64,000 bases of DNA from Ziziphus jujuba (Eukaryota > Streptophyta > Magnoliopsida > Rosales > Rhamnaceae), in contig NC_083384.1 in the NCBI RefSeq assembly GCF_031755915.1, forward strand, positions 21,140,001 to 21,204,000, written 5' to 3'. Positions within the stretch are counted from its first letter, which is position 1, and the number at the start of each line of letters is the position of its first letter. The notes below the pieces were generated by a model. It was not told where the DNA came from, did not search any database, and saw only the letters and a program-made list of their open reading frames with translations. Positions 24,201 through 34,430 of this stretch are shown here, piece after piece. A program made the translations under genes and the position numbers.

Positions 24201-24632
24201 CTATTCACATACACACATATTGATGAATAGTAAATGTTATCTCGGAAAAACTTCATGAGTCCGTAACTTTCAAACCACATGTCCAAATTAGATGTGCCAT
24301 GTTTATGAACTCGTATTGATGAGTTCTTCACAACCATACATGAGTGAAAGCTCAATTTTGCAAGAATAAAAAGTTAACTCCTATACCCTCGGACAGTTCA
24401 TACCTCAACTTGTTTTACTTATAACTTTCAAATCGTAGCTCCTTTTTTAACGTGCTACTAGTCTATGAACTCGGGTCATATGTACTTCATCATGGTGCCT
24501 CGATCAGCCTAGAATATTATCCAAATCAAAAAGTCAAAGTTTGACCCCTTTTTGCCAACGATGGTCAATCCTAGTCAACTTCGATCAACTTAAGAAAATT
24601 TCGGTTTACTTCGGGATAGGGTGTTACATGAA
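21223..24632. mobile_element. T7: 3.4-kb non-coding insertion, probably a long solo LTR
   Basis: The element starts TGTCAGGACCCATCC at 21228 and ends GATAGGGTGTTAC(A) at 24627/24628. It splits the T6 gag, and ATGAA occurs on both sides (21223-21227 and 24628-24632). The TGTCAGGACCC start and GGGTGTTACA end resemble long LTRs of Del/Tekay-type gypsy elements. I find no gag or pol in 3.4 kb, nor an obvious pair of terminal repeats, so a solo LTR fits best. Orientation is uncertain, and ORFs at 23559-24230 occur on both strands with low complexity. A 33-bp box near 21811 (ttccccttttgaaaagc) is also found at 31791. Confidence 0.65.
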
Positions 24633-25930
24633 TGAGGATCGTGAGGCAACCATGGCAAGGTTGTTGGGCAGTTTGAATCAAAAGATAGCCAATCAAGTTG
24701 AATTGCAACAATATGTAGAATTGGAAGAGGTGTTTAATGTGGGCATCAAGATTGAAAACCATTTCAAGAGGAAGGTACAAGCTCATGGTTTGGAGGAGTT
24801 ACAAACAGTGGCAGGTCAAATCCAAGTGCTTGGGAAGCAATCCTGTCTATGATTTAAAGCCAAAATCGAAGTAAGGCAAGGAAAGCACCAACCGACCAAG
24901 GAGAGATGATAGGGTCGAGCCTACTCAAGCACATAAATCTAAAGGTAAAACTGATCTTAAACCTTCAAGAACTAGAGATATCGTTTGCTTTAAATTCCAG
25001 GGCTGAAGACATATTGTCAAGCAATGCCCAAACTGAAGAATCATGGTGCTGAAGGACAATGGCGAGTTGGAATATGATAGTGATGAAGCTGAAGTTGAGT
25101 CCAAGCATGAAAAGGAAGAAATTGGAGATGAACCAAAAAACCTAAAGGCTTCGAATTCTGAATTGACCTTGATGGCAAGGAGAGTGTTGAGTGTATACAA
25201 GGATGTGGATCAAGTTCAAAGAGAAAACATCTTCCATACCCGATATAAAATTCAAGGTAATGTATGTAGTATGATAATTGATAGTGGAGGTTGTGCTAAT
25301 TTAATTTGTAATATGGTAGTTGATAAATTAGGATTAGCAACCATCAAACATAAGAACCATATAGATTACAATGGCTTAATAATAGTGGTGAGATGAAGTA
25401 AATAAACAAGCCAAAGTAAATTTTCGCATTGATAAATATGTGAATGCTGTATTGTGTGATGTTGTTCCTATGCATGTGCGTCATATTTTGTTAAGTAGAC
25501 CATGGCAATTTGATAAGGATGCCATACATTATGGGAGGGGGAACTCCATTGTATTTAAATTTAAAGGAAAAAAAGGTTAAGCTGGAGCTATTAACTCCAA
25601 TGGAAGTGTTTAGAAACCAACTTTAAATGCAACAAAGGAGGGAGGCCGAAAAGGTTAAAGAAAAGGCTAGTATGGCACCCACAGCTTCAACAACTGTTCA
25701 AGGAAACAAGGCCATGCAAGAACAACCAGGTAAGTGTCCTAAACTCAATGTTGAGGGGAAAAACAATGATAAAGCCAAGAGTGAGAAGAAACTTGAAAAA
25801 GTCGAGACTGAGAAAAAAAAAAAAAGAATCCATGAGTGTGAAAGAAAAAGAGAGGATAGAAAGGAAAAAGAAAATTTTTTATCTTAGCTTAGGTGGGCTT
25901 AAAAAGACATTTGTGAGTAATAAACCTATG
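24628..25930 (+). pseudogene. T6 gag C-terminus and protease
   Basis: Resumes [13 protein letters not shown] at 24628. A knuckle remnant lies near 24985-25030 (CFKFQG, stop, RHIVKQCPN), where the second Cys is Phe. The protease stretch 25043-25396 keeps IIDSGGCANLI (DSG present) but ends in a frameshift (HKNHIDYNG for the [10 protein letters not shown] stretch). A second stretch (25627-25887) is the Lys/Glu-rich linker [16 protein letters not shown] run of A residues at 25808-25820 shifts the frame. Confidence 0.75.
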
Positions 25931-26100
25931 CTAGCTATGATTTATAAAGATGTTTTTGTTGTATAGAACTTTATCTGCATTGTTGAGAGTTTTACTTAGT
26001 GGAAATTTGAAAATTTGGGAGAGATTATATGTTAACTTTAAAAAGTGTGATTTCTGCAAAGATAAATTGGTATTTCTAGGATTTTTTTATTATAGTGTTT
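25931..26100 (+). pseudogene. T6 rearranged mini-pol
   Basis: Same structure as in T3 and T11. After MIYKD (25940-25950) comes an integrase scrap (25964-26021, [12 protein letters not shown]), an RT scrap (26022-26088, KKCDFCKDKLVFLGF), then the IN C-terminus from about 26095. RT YFDD, RNase H and the D,D,E core are absent. A further small loss (AAAGATG repeat) removed about 13 bp at the first junction, after the founder rearrangement. Confidence 0.85.
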
Positions 26101-26341
26101 GACCCAGGAGATTTGGTTTGGTTGCACTAAAGGAATGAGAGGTTTCCCGAACAAGGTCCAAGCTTATGCCACGTGGAGATGGACCATTTCAAGTTTTGGA
26201 ACGGATTAATGAAAATGCTTGCAAACTTGATTTACCGAGTGAGTATAATGTTAGTGCTACATTTAATGTTGTTGACTTATCTTCTTTTACTGCAAGTAAT
26301 GATTTTTATTTGAAGGCAAATCCTTTTCAAGAGGAGGGGAA
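26095..26341 (+). pseudogene. T6 integrase C-terminal domain and polypurine tract
   Basis: [15 protein letters not shown] sequence with a shift, then an open stretch from 26166 ([45 protein letters not shown]) that runs 14 codons into the 3' LTR. The polypurine tract AAGAGGAGGGGAA lies at 26329-26341. Confidence 0.8.
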
Positions 26342-27474
26342 TGATGAAAATTTGCCTGTGCCTTCACAACCGACAATCCGCTGAGGTGCTTACTCGATAC
26401 GGATAAAGATTGGGCCAATCACTAGAGCTCAAGCCAATAAATTGAAGGACAACCTGGCTGATTTTATACAGGGACTGATTAATTCTCAAAAGGGCTTGTC
26501 AGTATCCAAAGGTACAAAGCTTGTTGTAAGCATCCAAATGGTGGAAGCCATTACGGACCCAGATAGCTATTTTAGTGCAATTATGGACTCTGGGCAGCAA
26601 TGAGTGGATCAAACACTTATTTTATTCAATTTATATCACCAATATACCATGGAATCATTTCAAGGTAGAATCGAAAACATCTAAAACCAGCTTGTACGGA
26701 AAACATCTCAATTTGGCCGAAAATGTGCTGTTTAGCCGCTGGCTTTGACTTTTCTTCTTGTTCAAGCAAGTTTGACTTATTCCAATCAAGGGGCAATGTG
26801 TGGGAATCATTATTAATCATATTTGGAATCCTACATGGCATATGGAAACTAATTTGGAGCTCAAACAAGCTGGAAATTGGTCAAAGATACCTTAGTAGTC
26901 AAACTAGTCAACTAGTTTCCTAATTTGATTTTGACTTTTTGTTTTAGGAAATTAGTTCTATATCTGGTTTTATTAATTTATTTGCTGGAAAAATCAACTT
27001 AGGAAATTTATTATTTTATTATTTTCATTGTAAATTAATTAATTCCTAATTCAAAATAAAAGAATTAATTAATCCAAATTAGTTTAGGAAAGTAGGTGAA
27101 TTTCAGCCAACATGTTTCCTTTTCTCTTTGGTGGCCGATTTTAATCTAAATTTTTAGGGTTTATTGTTTTGTCACTCAAGCCTATTTAAGGGCTTATTTT
27201 TTAGGAAGAACACATGTTTAATAATATTCAGAAAATTAATTGTGAGATAGAATTCTCTTTGTTCTTCTTGAACACCTGAAACACCACTAGATAGTGAATG
27301 TTTTAGTTTTGACTTATCAATAGGACTTCTATAACCTATTATGGCATCTTCATTATACCAAGGTTTTTAATTATAGGTTGGTTAAAGTTAAGGTTTCCAT
27401 AAGAACTTGAACTTAATTGAGATCCGAGCTAATATAATACGGGTTTAAGTGCGAGTCGACCTGGGTTCGTATCA
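26342..27474 (+). repeat. 3' LTR of T6
   Basis: TGATGAAAATTTGCC to CGTATCA, 1133 bp and full length. It has the palindrome near 27035-27072, a TATA-like 'cctatttaagggc' near 27181 and a partly decayed second hairpin. It differs visibly from the 5' LTR, so the insertion is old. Confidence 0.88.
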
Positions 27475-28225
27475 CTTATTATTTTTAATAATTATGGATG
27501 TTGAACTTATTTTTTCCATGAACTAATTTTCATAGCTAGGGCTATGATGTAGCCCTAACTATGAAGGTTTAATTATTTTAATATATGTTGAGTTTTATTT
27601 AATTAGTAATATGTTTTGTTAATAAATCATTAGCACGCTTAATGTTTTCATAGACCGAAATGAATGAATGATTTTAATAATATTTGAACTATGAAAAGGA
27701 TAATATTATAGATCTACAATGATTTACATGAATGCATAATTGATTGGAAAATAGTTATGTCCCATGCTATATATTTGCTTAATCTATGCTTAATGAATTT
27801 GCATGATTTAATTTATAGGCCAGAAGGAATAAGTTAGGTCATGTGAATATCGTCAATTGTGAGTGGAAAGTAATTTTGATTAATTTTGTGATTAAGTATG
27901 GTTAACATAATTACTAGTTAATTAAATTCACATATTTAAGTAATTAAATTAGAATATTTAGTGGTGAAATCAAATGCCCTAGTATTCATAATTATTAATT
28001 TTACTCCCTCTTTACATGAAATTGATCTAATTTTAATTTATTGCTTCTGTTTAATTTAGTTTATTTATTTTCGATTGTCATCTTAATTTTTAGTTCAAAT
28101 GTTACCAAAACCTAATTATCTTTAATACTTCATTCTTAATATCTTGGATACGACAACCCTATTTTCCACTTTATTACTTGTAAAACAATTTGTACACTTG
28201 CGAGTTGATTTTACACAGCATCTGA
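27475..28225 (+). repeat. T5: Athila-like solo LTR, second part, with target copy
   Basis: Continues T5 after T6 (ATAATTATGGATGTTG..., matching the reverse complement of T1 around 4245 downward). It ends ACTTGCGAGTTGATTTTACACAGCA at 28220. The next five bases TCTGA (28221-28225) match the TCTTA copy at 17594-17598 except for one base. Confidence 0.88.
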
Positions 28226-29070
28226 TCATGATGTCAAGTTTGTAAGCCATTTTTAAAAGGTCTTATGGAAAAAGTTTCAAACCAAATTGCAATACAATAG
28301 CCTTTACCACCTTCAAACTAATGGACAAACAGAAGTGGCCAATCGTACTATTGTAAATATGCTTAATATCTTAGCATTAGACAAATCGAAACAATGGGAC
28401 TCCATTATTCCTCAGGTTGAATTTGCTTATAACAACATGGTCAATTGCTCCATCAATTTGTAGCCTTTTGCTATAGTTTATGCCTAGGTGCCAAACAACA
28501 CTACTAATTTCATTCTTTATTCCCATGCCTCATCACAAAGGAGTTACCACTTTTGCAGATAACTATGCTCAATTTCACCAAGAAGTTCAACATAGCATCA
28601 AACAAGCAAATCTTATAAAGTAGATGCTAATGCTCATTGCTAGCACAAGACTTATTAGGAAGGCAATGGCCATGGTTTACCTTTGTAAGGAAAATTTTCC
28701 AATTAGGAGCTATAACAAATTATAGCCCTAAAAAATTGGCCCTTTTGTCAAAAAAGTTGGGTGATAATGCGTACCATGTCACCCTTCCTAATGATCTCAA
28801 AATCTCTCCAGTTTTTCACATAGCTAACCTTAGCCTTTAATTTATTCTTGATGGCTCTCCTACTATTCTTACACCACTCAATGACAAGTTCCCAAAAACT
28901 AGGGAGGAAATGATATAGTCAGATAAAATAATTGAGCCTCTCAATGGTAACTTGAAGATACCAGAAGCCAAAATTTAAATTTATAACCATTGGAAAATGT
29001 CTCGTGCCAAATTTAAAACTCACATGACCACTTCAAAGTTCAAGTTCTTAATCCATACTATTTCATCCAC
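28221..29070 (+). pseudogene. T4: old gypsy integrase, second part
   Basis: Continues the integrase cut at 17598: the SDHDVKF catalytic-Asp segment, then TNGQTEVANRT-like wording (about 28312-28350), EFAYNNMVN (28420) and the C-terminal stretch 28637-28840 (LSKKLGDNAYHVTLPNDLKISPVFHIANLSL). Joining the halves at the target copy restores the ITSDHDVKF reading, which confirms that T5 inserted here. Multiple stops. No chromodomain is recognisable up to 29070. Confidence 0.7.
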
Positions 29071-29479
29071 TTTAAGGATTTTCTTCTTATCTGTGGTTTT
29101 TTTTTTCCTTAGCCAAGAAGAATTAGTTTTATTATCTGTCCAAAACCATTATTGAAAATGCTGCATTTTTATGTGTCTAGGCAAGAATTAAGCCAACTTC
29201 AATTTGCTAGTTTTGCCAAAATCTTTTCTTTCTAGCTTTTCTTTGTAAAACAAAGACTTAAAGCTTAAGTTTTCTAAGGAAGAACACTTGACATCAATTA
29301 CTCCTAGATCTGCCAATGGGTTAATAATTGGATTTTCTTAGTTTGTTAAGCTCCTGCATATTATAGTTAAAAGTGCTTTTTGAAAGAAGAAGTTGTTCTC
29401 ATACTTAAGCACCTATATGTGGAGTTAATCGTGAAGATTGTTTTACATTGCACCTTAATGATTCTAGTATTAATTCAGT
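29071..29479 (+). other. Non-coding, probably the 3' end of T4
   Basis: A T run (29098-29107) and AT-rich sequence without ORF. It could be T4's 3' untranslated region or LTR; I see no terminal repeat to prove it. Confidence 0.3.
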
Positions 29480-30605
29480 AAAATTGGATTATTGGGTTGC
29501 ACGCTGGATGGGGAGTGGTGCAAAATTGGACTATCTAAATAGGGTAAGAAAAAAAAAAGTAATTGGTGGAGATTTATATGGTATTAAAGATTCAAAGTGA
29601 AATTAAAATATTTTTGTGGGAAGCTTGCACTATAAGTGATTCTTTTTGTTGCCAAAATATTTCAAAGGAAAACCAAAAGAATTATGGTATGTGATTTATG
29701 CCATAGTAATGATGAATCAATTTTCATGCATTGCAGGGTTGTTCTAATGCTAAATCAATTTGGAAGATGGCTAAATTATATGGGTTTTCAAGGAAAGAAA
29801 TCATTGCTTCTTTTTGGATTTGTGCTATGAAACACTTACTAGATTGTATAATTTTCATCGAGAATGATTTCCTTACTTTAGTTGCACAATAAGAAGTAGG
29901 TGGAATCCAATTATTCATGAGGATTTTGCAAAATTTGTTAAGGTGTTGCATAATAGCCTGGCTGAGTTGCACTTGTAATATAAAGGAAGCAAATCAGTCA
30001 TCTATGGTGGTAAATGATAATTTAAAATTTTGTGTTAGCAATTTCCAAAACCAAGTGATTGAGGGATCAACGTGGATTGATCAATTTTTAAGGATGCAAG
30101 AGACATTTGGTGTTGGTTTTGTGATTAAAAATGATAAAGGGAAGTTAACGGTAGCTATTGCAAAACCTTGTAGGAAATTATGCAGTCCGTTAACAGTGGA
30201 ACTCATGGCTATTAAGGAAGCTTCGTTATCTTTTAGGTATTCGGGTTTTAGTGAAGGAAATATCATTAATGACTCAAAAATGTTAATGGTTATTCTTTAA
30301 AATGGTGAGGTTTTTATAGGGTTTGTTTATTGAACGTGATTGGATTGGACAAGATTGGACTAATACACTTGTTTATTAATAGAAGATATTAAGAGTTTAT
30401 TATTTTCTTGTGAAAATTTTAGAGTTTATTTTGATTCAAGAGAATCAAAATCATATTGCTCATGAGTAGCTCCATATGCTTTATCAATTTAGTATTTTAA
30501 AACCTGGATGGAGGAAGGTTTTAATTGGTTATCTAAATGTTTTTACAAATGGATGTAAATTTTAGTTCTATTTCTATAATGAATTATTTTTATGTTAAAA
30601 AAAAT
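29480..30605 (+). pseudogene. T8: LINE-type 3' fragment (zinc finger and RNase H-like domain)
   Basis: From about 29585 the wording KIQSEIKIFLWEA...CDLCHSNDESIFMHC (29690-29735) resembles the zf-RVT zinc-binding domain at the C-terminus of plant L1-type LINE polyproteins. The stretch 29917-30300 resembles an RNase H-like RVT_3 domain: FGVGFVIKNDKGKL, VELMAIKEA, then IINDSKMLMV, where the expected Asp is retained. Beyond a stop, DSRES...APYAL and WMEEGFNWLS (about 30430-30530) fit the usual end of such proteins, with a one-base insertion near 30443. The AT/A-rich end near 30605 may be the poly(A) end. The RT part is absent: 5' truncation. Confidence 0.6.
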
Positions 30606-31559
30606 TTTACATACACTGCTTTTTTCCTTCTTTTTATCATTACTAGAAGAGGGGGCATATCTTGAGTAAATGATCTTATGAAGTAGGTATGAGGAGCTTA
30701 TCAACCTCATTTGATAAAATTGAATGCTTAGATTAGGCTATTAATCTACCAAGTGTACACAAATCATTATTTGATCAGTTTACATTTAGTTTTATTTATC
30801 ATTTCATTGGTTCATTTATTAATATCTAGCTTAGATTAATATTTTTAACTAATAAACTTATGATGCATATACATTTAGTGGATTTCTTAGTAGACTAGAA
30901 TGTACCATAAACATTACTCTATTGGGTAATCCAATTAAGAATGGATGAAAAGAATGGTTACATTATTCGAAACCTTTTCTGCAGATATTTTTTTTTCCAG
31001 TAATAAAACAACATTACTAACCAAAACAAATAATAATAATAATAATAATGACATTAATTTACAATCTTAAAGTATCCTTAGGTCTCGCGCAATTATTTAG
31101 GTGAAATATTTTAGCTTCTTATATAAATAAGAAAATAAAAAGGGTTAACTGTACTTTAGTATCCTAAACTTTAAAAGTTATGCGATTTAGGCCCTAACCT
31201 TTGAGATTGTGCTGTTTGAGCCCTAGTGACAAAACACACCCTAGGAATCCCACCAAGATTCTTAGGTGGCCCTGTCTAGGGAAAGTCCTATTAGACAATC
31301 CTACAGAGTATTCTACATAACCTTCTTCTAAAGTATGGGCAACATAAACATTTTTACAAATAAACCTCACCTGAAAAGTATCAACATAATCCCCAAACTA
31401 CAATTCATTGACCACATTAGCCATAAAGTCGAAACCTAAACTTAAAAGTAATACCACTAGTATCCAAATGTTACTACAATCATTATCAATGTATATCAGA
31501 GCAATCAATAAAAGTCTGTAGAATTCAAATCAATGCAAGTGAAAAGAATAAAACAAATG
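30606..31559. other. Non-coding, unassigned
   Basis: AT-rich, with a TAA run (31030-31049) and a stretch near 31141-31215 with the wording of common plant dispersed repeats ('taactgtactttagtatcc...'). No gene is seen. Confidence 0.35.
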
Positions 31560-32830
31560 AATTAAAAGATGCAAGAGAAATATGGGACATTATTTTTGTG
31601 GATCACCACGATAGATGTGAGGTGACAGGAACAACTATCAGCCAACATTGAAGACCTAGAGGAATGAACTTAAACCAATAGCACTTGTGATAAAGATATC
31701 TTAGTGAGTGGATTAGTTAATAGAAGAAAAATATTTGTTTAACCTTAGAAAATCATTTCCTTTCAAACCTTACATTTCCCTCTTTGAAAAATTCCCCGTT
31801 TGAAAATTATTTCACAAAACCTATTATTATAATTCCAAAGGTTTATTAAATAAAATTTGATACTTGATGAATAAATCAAATTTGATACTTGATGAATAAA
31901 TCAATGTTTAAATCCACCTTACTATAAACAATTAAATAGGCTAGAAGCATCAATAACTATGTACATAGAATATTGTACTTAAGCACAAACCATATAAATA
32001 TCACTATAGAAAATAACTTAATAACATAAGTAAACCACCAAATTTATCTACTTAAATACAAAAAATTTCATAACTAAAACATTTTTACAGTTTCCAATCC
32101 TTGAATATGTAACTTTGTCTATCATGTTGTATACCAAGTATTGACATCTTGTTCTTAACATCTCACAATGCCACAAGTCAATCATGGAGGCAGGAAAACT
32201 TATCACGGTCCTTTAGTGTCCTGAAAGCATTTTGGTAGGATCTTATCATCACTCTCTATAGTATAGGATAACAATTTATGAATCATGGTCATAACCAATA
32301 TCCAATATACCCACTAGGATTGTATGGTCTACAAATGTCATCATATCTAATATCATCGTTTGTTCATCTGATCCATATACATATAAATATATATTCCATA
32401 GTTTCAAATCTCAATCTCATCAACCATTTCAGATAAACCAACATTTTTCATGCCATAAAATCAAATAAGTAACAATTTGACTAAAACATTCATTCAAATA
32501 TCAGAACAATTAAACATCAACATTCCAAATGCTAGACTAACCAATATGTCAAAATTTATTGAATAATATTGTTAAGTTCCACTATTTTCAATCCATGATT
32601 TCCATTTCATAAAATTCAGGTTAATAGCAATTGGATTAAAACATAAGCTCAAAAACCTAAAAAGTTTGAGTAGTAAGATTCAAAGTTTACCATGAGCATA
32701 TGAAAGCTTGGAATTATTTAAAATGTTATAAAAAATCACATGAAATAATAACATTTATATTTATATGTTCATATAGCTAAACATATATATAATCATAATT
32801 ACTCATAATTCATGTGTGGATTTAATATTT
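31560..32830. repeat. Fragment related to T7-type long LTR
   Basis: Non-coding. The box at 31791-31823 (ttccccgtttgaaaat, tttcacaaaacc) matches T7 at 21807-21840 with few mismatches and lies at a comparable distance from a 'tagtgagtg / cagtgagca' motif. This suggests a diverged copy of the T7 family. It ends where T9's truncated LTR begins. Confidence 0.4.
31854..31904. repeat. 25-bp tandem duplication
   Basis: AAATTTGATACTTGATGAAT followed by AAATC, present twice head to tail with no mismatch that I can see. A local duplication, period 25. Confidence 0.85.
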
Positions 32831-33279
32831 AGGAATTAATTAATTTACAATGAAAATAATAAAATAATAACTTTTCTAAGTTGATTTTTCCAGCAAATAA
32901 ATAAATAGAAACCAAATAATAGACTAATTTCCTAAAACAAAAAGTCAAAATCAAATTAGGAAACAAATTGACTATCTTTCTAACTAAGCTGTCTTTGACT
33001 AATCTTTGACCAATTTAAGCTCCAAATCAGCTTCCATATGCCTTGTAGGATGCCAAAAAGGATGACTATTGAGTCCCACACGATTCCCTTGATTGGAACA
33101 AAGAGAAAATGCCAACTCAGCAAAATACAGTAAAGCTAACAACAAAAATCCAGCAAAATCGGCCACTTTTCCTTTTATGCGCTCAAGCCCTTTTTGATTG
33201 CTTTTGATTCTACCGTGGCTTGATTCCATGACCTGTTATTGATATTTATTGAGTCCATAAAGTGTTGGAACCATTTCTT
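32831..33279 (-). repeat. T9 3' LTR, distal part (truncated)
   Basis: Family 1 LTR sequence on the minus strand, from the palindrome arm AGGAATTAATTAA (32831-32843) to 33279, where T10 is inserted. The other part is 41526-41784. About 450 bp of the LTR, containing the TATA box, hairpins and the LTR end, are missing. The break falls at the inner edge of the palindrome arm. Confidence 0.82.
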
Positions 33280-33972
33280 TGATGCGAATCCACCCGAGAC
33301 TGCTCGACCGACAACCCGCTGGGGTGCTAACCCAATACAAATGAAGGTGGGACCGATCACTAGGGCCCAAGCCAAGAAGTTCAAGGACAATCTTGCTGTC
33401 TTCATACAAGGAATAAGTCATAGTCAAGAGGGGCTGGCCACATCTAAAGAACCAAGGCTTGTTTTACTCATACAAGCAATAGAAGCCAAAACAGGGTCAG
33501 GTGACGTTTTTGGTGATAATAAGGAGGCCGGGTTGTATGAATTGGAACCCCATCCTTATGGGTTCAATTCATATGGAGGATGAGTCATAGAAACCAGCCA
33601 AAGCAGCTTCAAAGCCGACCAACAAGGTGGTTTGCGCACAAGGAGAAGGAAAGGCCGGATTTGCTGTATTCCTTGCTGGCTTTACTGCATTTTATTGTAT
33701 TAGCCTTTTCTCATACTTCCAAGCAAGGGAAACGTGAGGAACTTCACAATAAGCTTATTTGGCATCCTACAAAGCATATTGAAGCTGATTTGGAGCTCAA
33801 TTTGGTCAAAGATTGGTCAAAGTCAATTTAGTCAAAAACGCTAGTATTATAGTTTCCTAATTTTATTCTACTTTTTGTTTTAGGAAACTACCATTATTTT
33901 TTAGTTTTTATTTATTTATTTTCTGGACAAATAAGTTTAGGAAAGTTATTATTTTATTATTTTCATTGTAAA

Positions 33973-34010
33973 TTAATTAATTCCTAATTCAAAATAAAGG
34001 AATTAATTAA
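33973..34010. repeat. 13-bp perfect inverted repeat in the family 1 LTR
   Basis: TTAATTAATTCCT and its exact complement AGGAATTAATTAA, separated by 12 bases. The same palindrome recurs in the LTRs of T2, T3, T6, T11, T12, T15 and the solo LTR, with spacer changes. Confidence 0.9.
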
Positions 34011-34118
34011 TCCAAATTAGTTTAGGAAAAGGAAAGTTTCGGCCAAGGTAGACTTCTTCATTGTGTGGCCGGTTTTTCCTAGGGTTTTTAGGGTTTATTT
34101 TGTTTCTTTCAAAAGCCT

Positions 34119-34125
34119 ATTTAAA
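34119..34125 (+). promoter_or_regulatory. Putative TATA box of T10 5' LTR
   Basis: TATTTAAA within the near-palindrome AGCCTATTTAAAGGCT, about 290 bp before the LTR end. It is conserved in family 1 LTRs and in the T14 LTR (CCTATTTAAAGGC near 55546). The position suits the U3/R boundary; function is inferred. Confidence 0.6.
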
Positions 34126-34252
34126 GGCTTATTTTTCAATAATAATACAACTTTGATTTGATTAAGAAAATACTTGTGAGATTAATTATCTCTTTGTTCT
34201 TTGAGAACACCTAAAACACCATTAGAGAATTGGTTGTTTTAGCTTGACTTAT

Positions 34253-34320
34253 CAATAGGTTTTCCATCCCCTATTGTGGCGTCTACATTATACCAAGGTT
34301 TCTAACCACAGGTTGGTTAG
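34253..34320 (+). promoter_or_regulatory. Two conserved hairpins in the R/U5 part of the LTR
   Basis: Stem 1 is CAATAGG (34253-34259) with CCTATTG (34270-34276). Stem 2 is CTAACC (34302-34307) with GGTTAG (34315-34320). Both are present at the same place in T12 (51736-51805) and in the other subfamily T14 (55682-55750). Stem 2 shows compensatory changes. They would lie in the 5' end of the RNA, just before the PBS. Confidence 0.6.
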
Positions 34321-34416
34321 GGGTTGAGGTCCATTCCATTAGAACTTGAACTTAATTAAAGATCCGGGCTAATATAATACGGGTTTAGGAGCAGGTCGTC
34401 CTAGGTTCGTATCATT

Positions 34417-34430
34417 TGGTATCATAGCTA
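34417..34430 (+). other. Primer binding site of T10, iMet type
   Basis: TGGTATCATAGCTA, two bases after the LTR. One mismatch in 12 to the initiator tRNA-Met site TGGTATCAGAGC. Confidence 0.9.

Larger units (their letters stand above)
18585..27474 (+). mobile_element. T6: family 1 element with rearranged mini-pol, inserted in T5
   Basis: LTR to LTR on the plus strand, inside the Athila-like solo LTR. Target copies are TTTAT (18580-18584) and CTTAT (27475-27479), with one mismatch. Contents: damaged 5' LTR, leader, gag split by T7, protease, mini-pol, IN C-terminus, PPT and 3' LTR. RT, RNase H and the integrase core are missing, as in T3 and T11. With T7 removed the element is about 5.5 kb. 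Confidence 0.88.
33280..34414 (+). repeat. 5' LTR of T10
   Basis: TGATGCGAATCC to TTCGTATCA, 1135 bp. Inner landmarks: open reading to 33583 (homologous to the pol tail), perfect inverted repeat 33973-33985/33998-34010, TATA-like 34119-34125, hairpins 34253-34276 and 34302-34320. I count at least 13 differences from the 3' LTR, all within the first 560 positions. Confidence 0.96.

Noticed and set aside
23559..24230. Several overlapping ORFs on both strands inside T7
   Set aside because: Low complexity, overlapping in many frames, no family wording and no matching copy in the related segment at 31560-32830.
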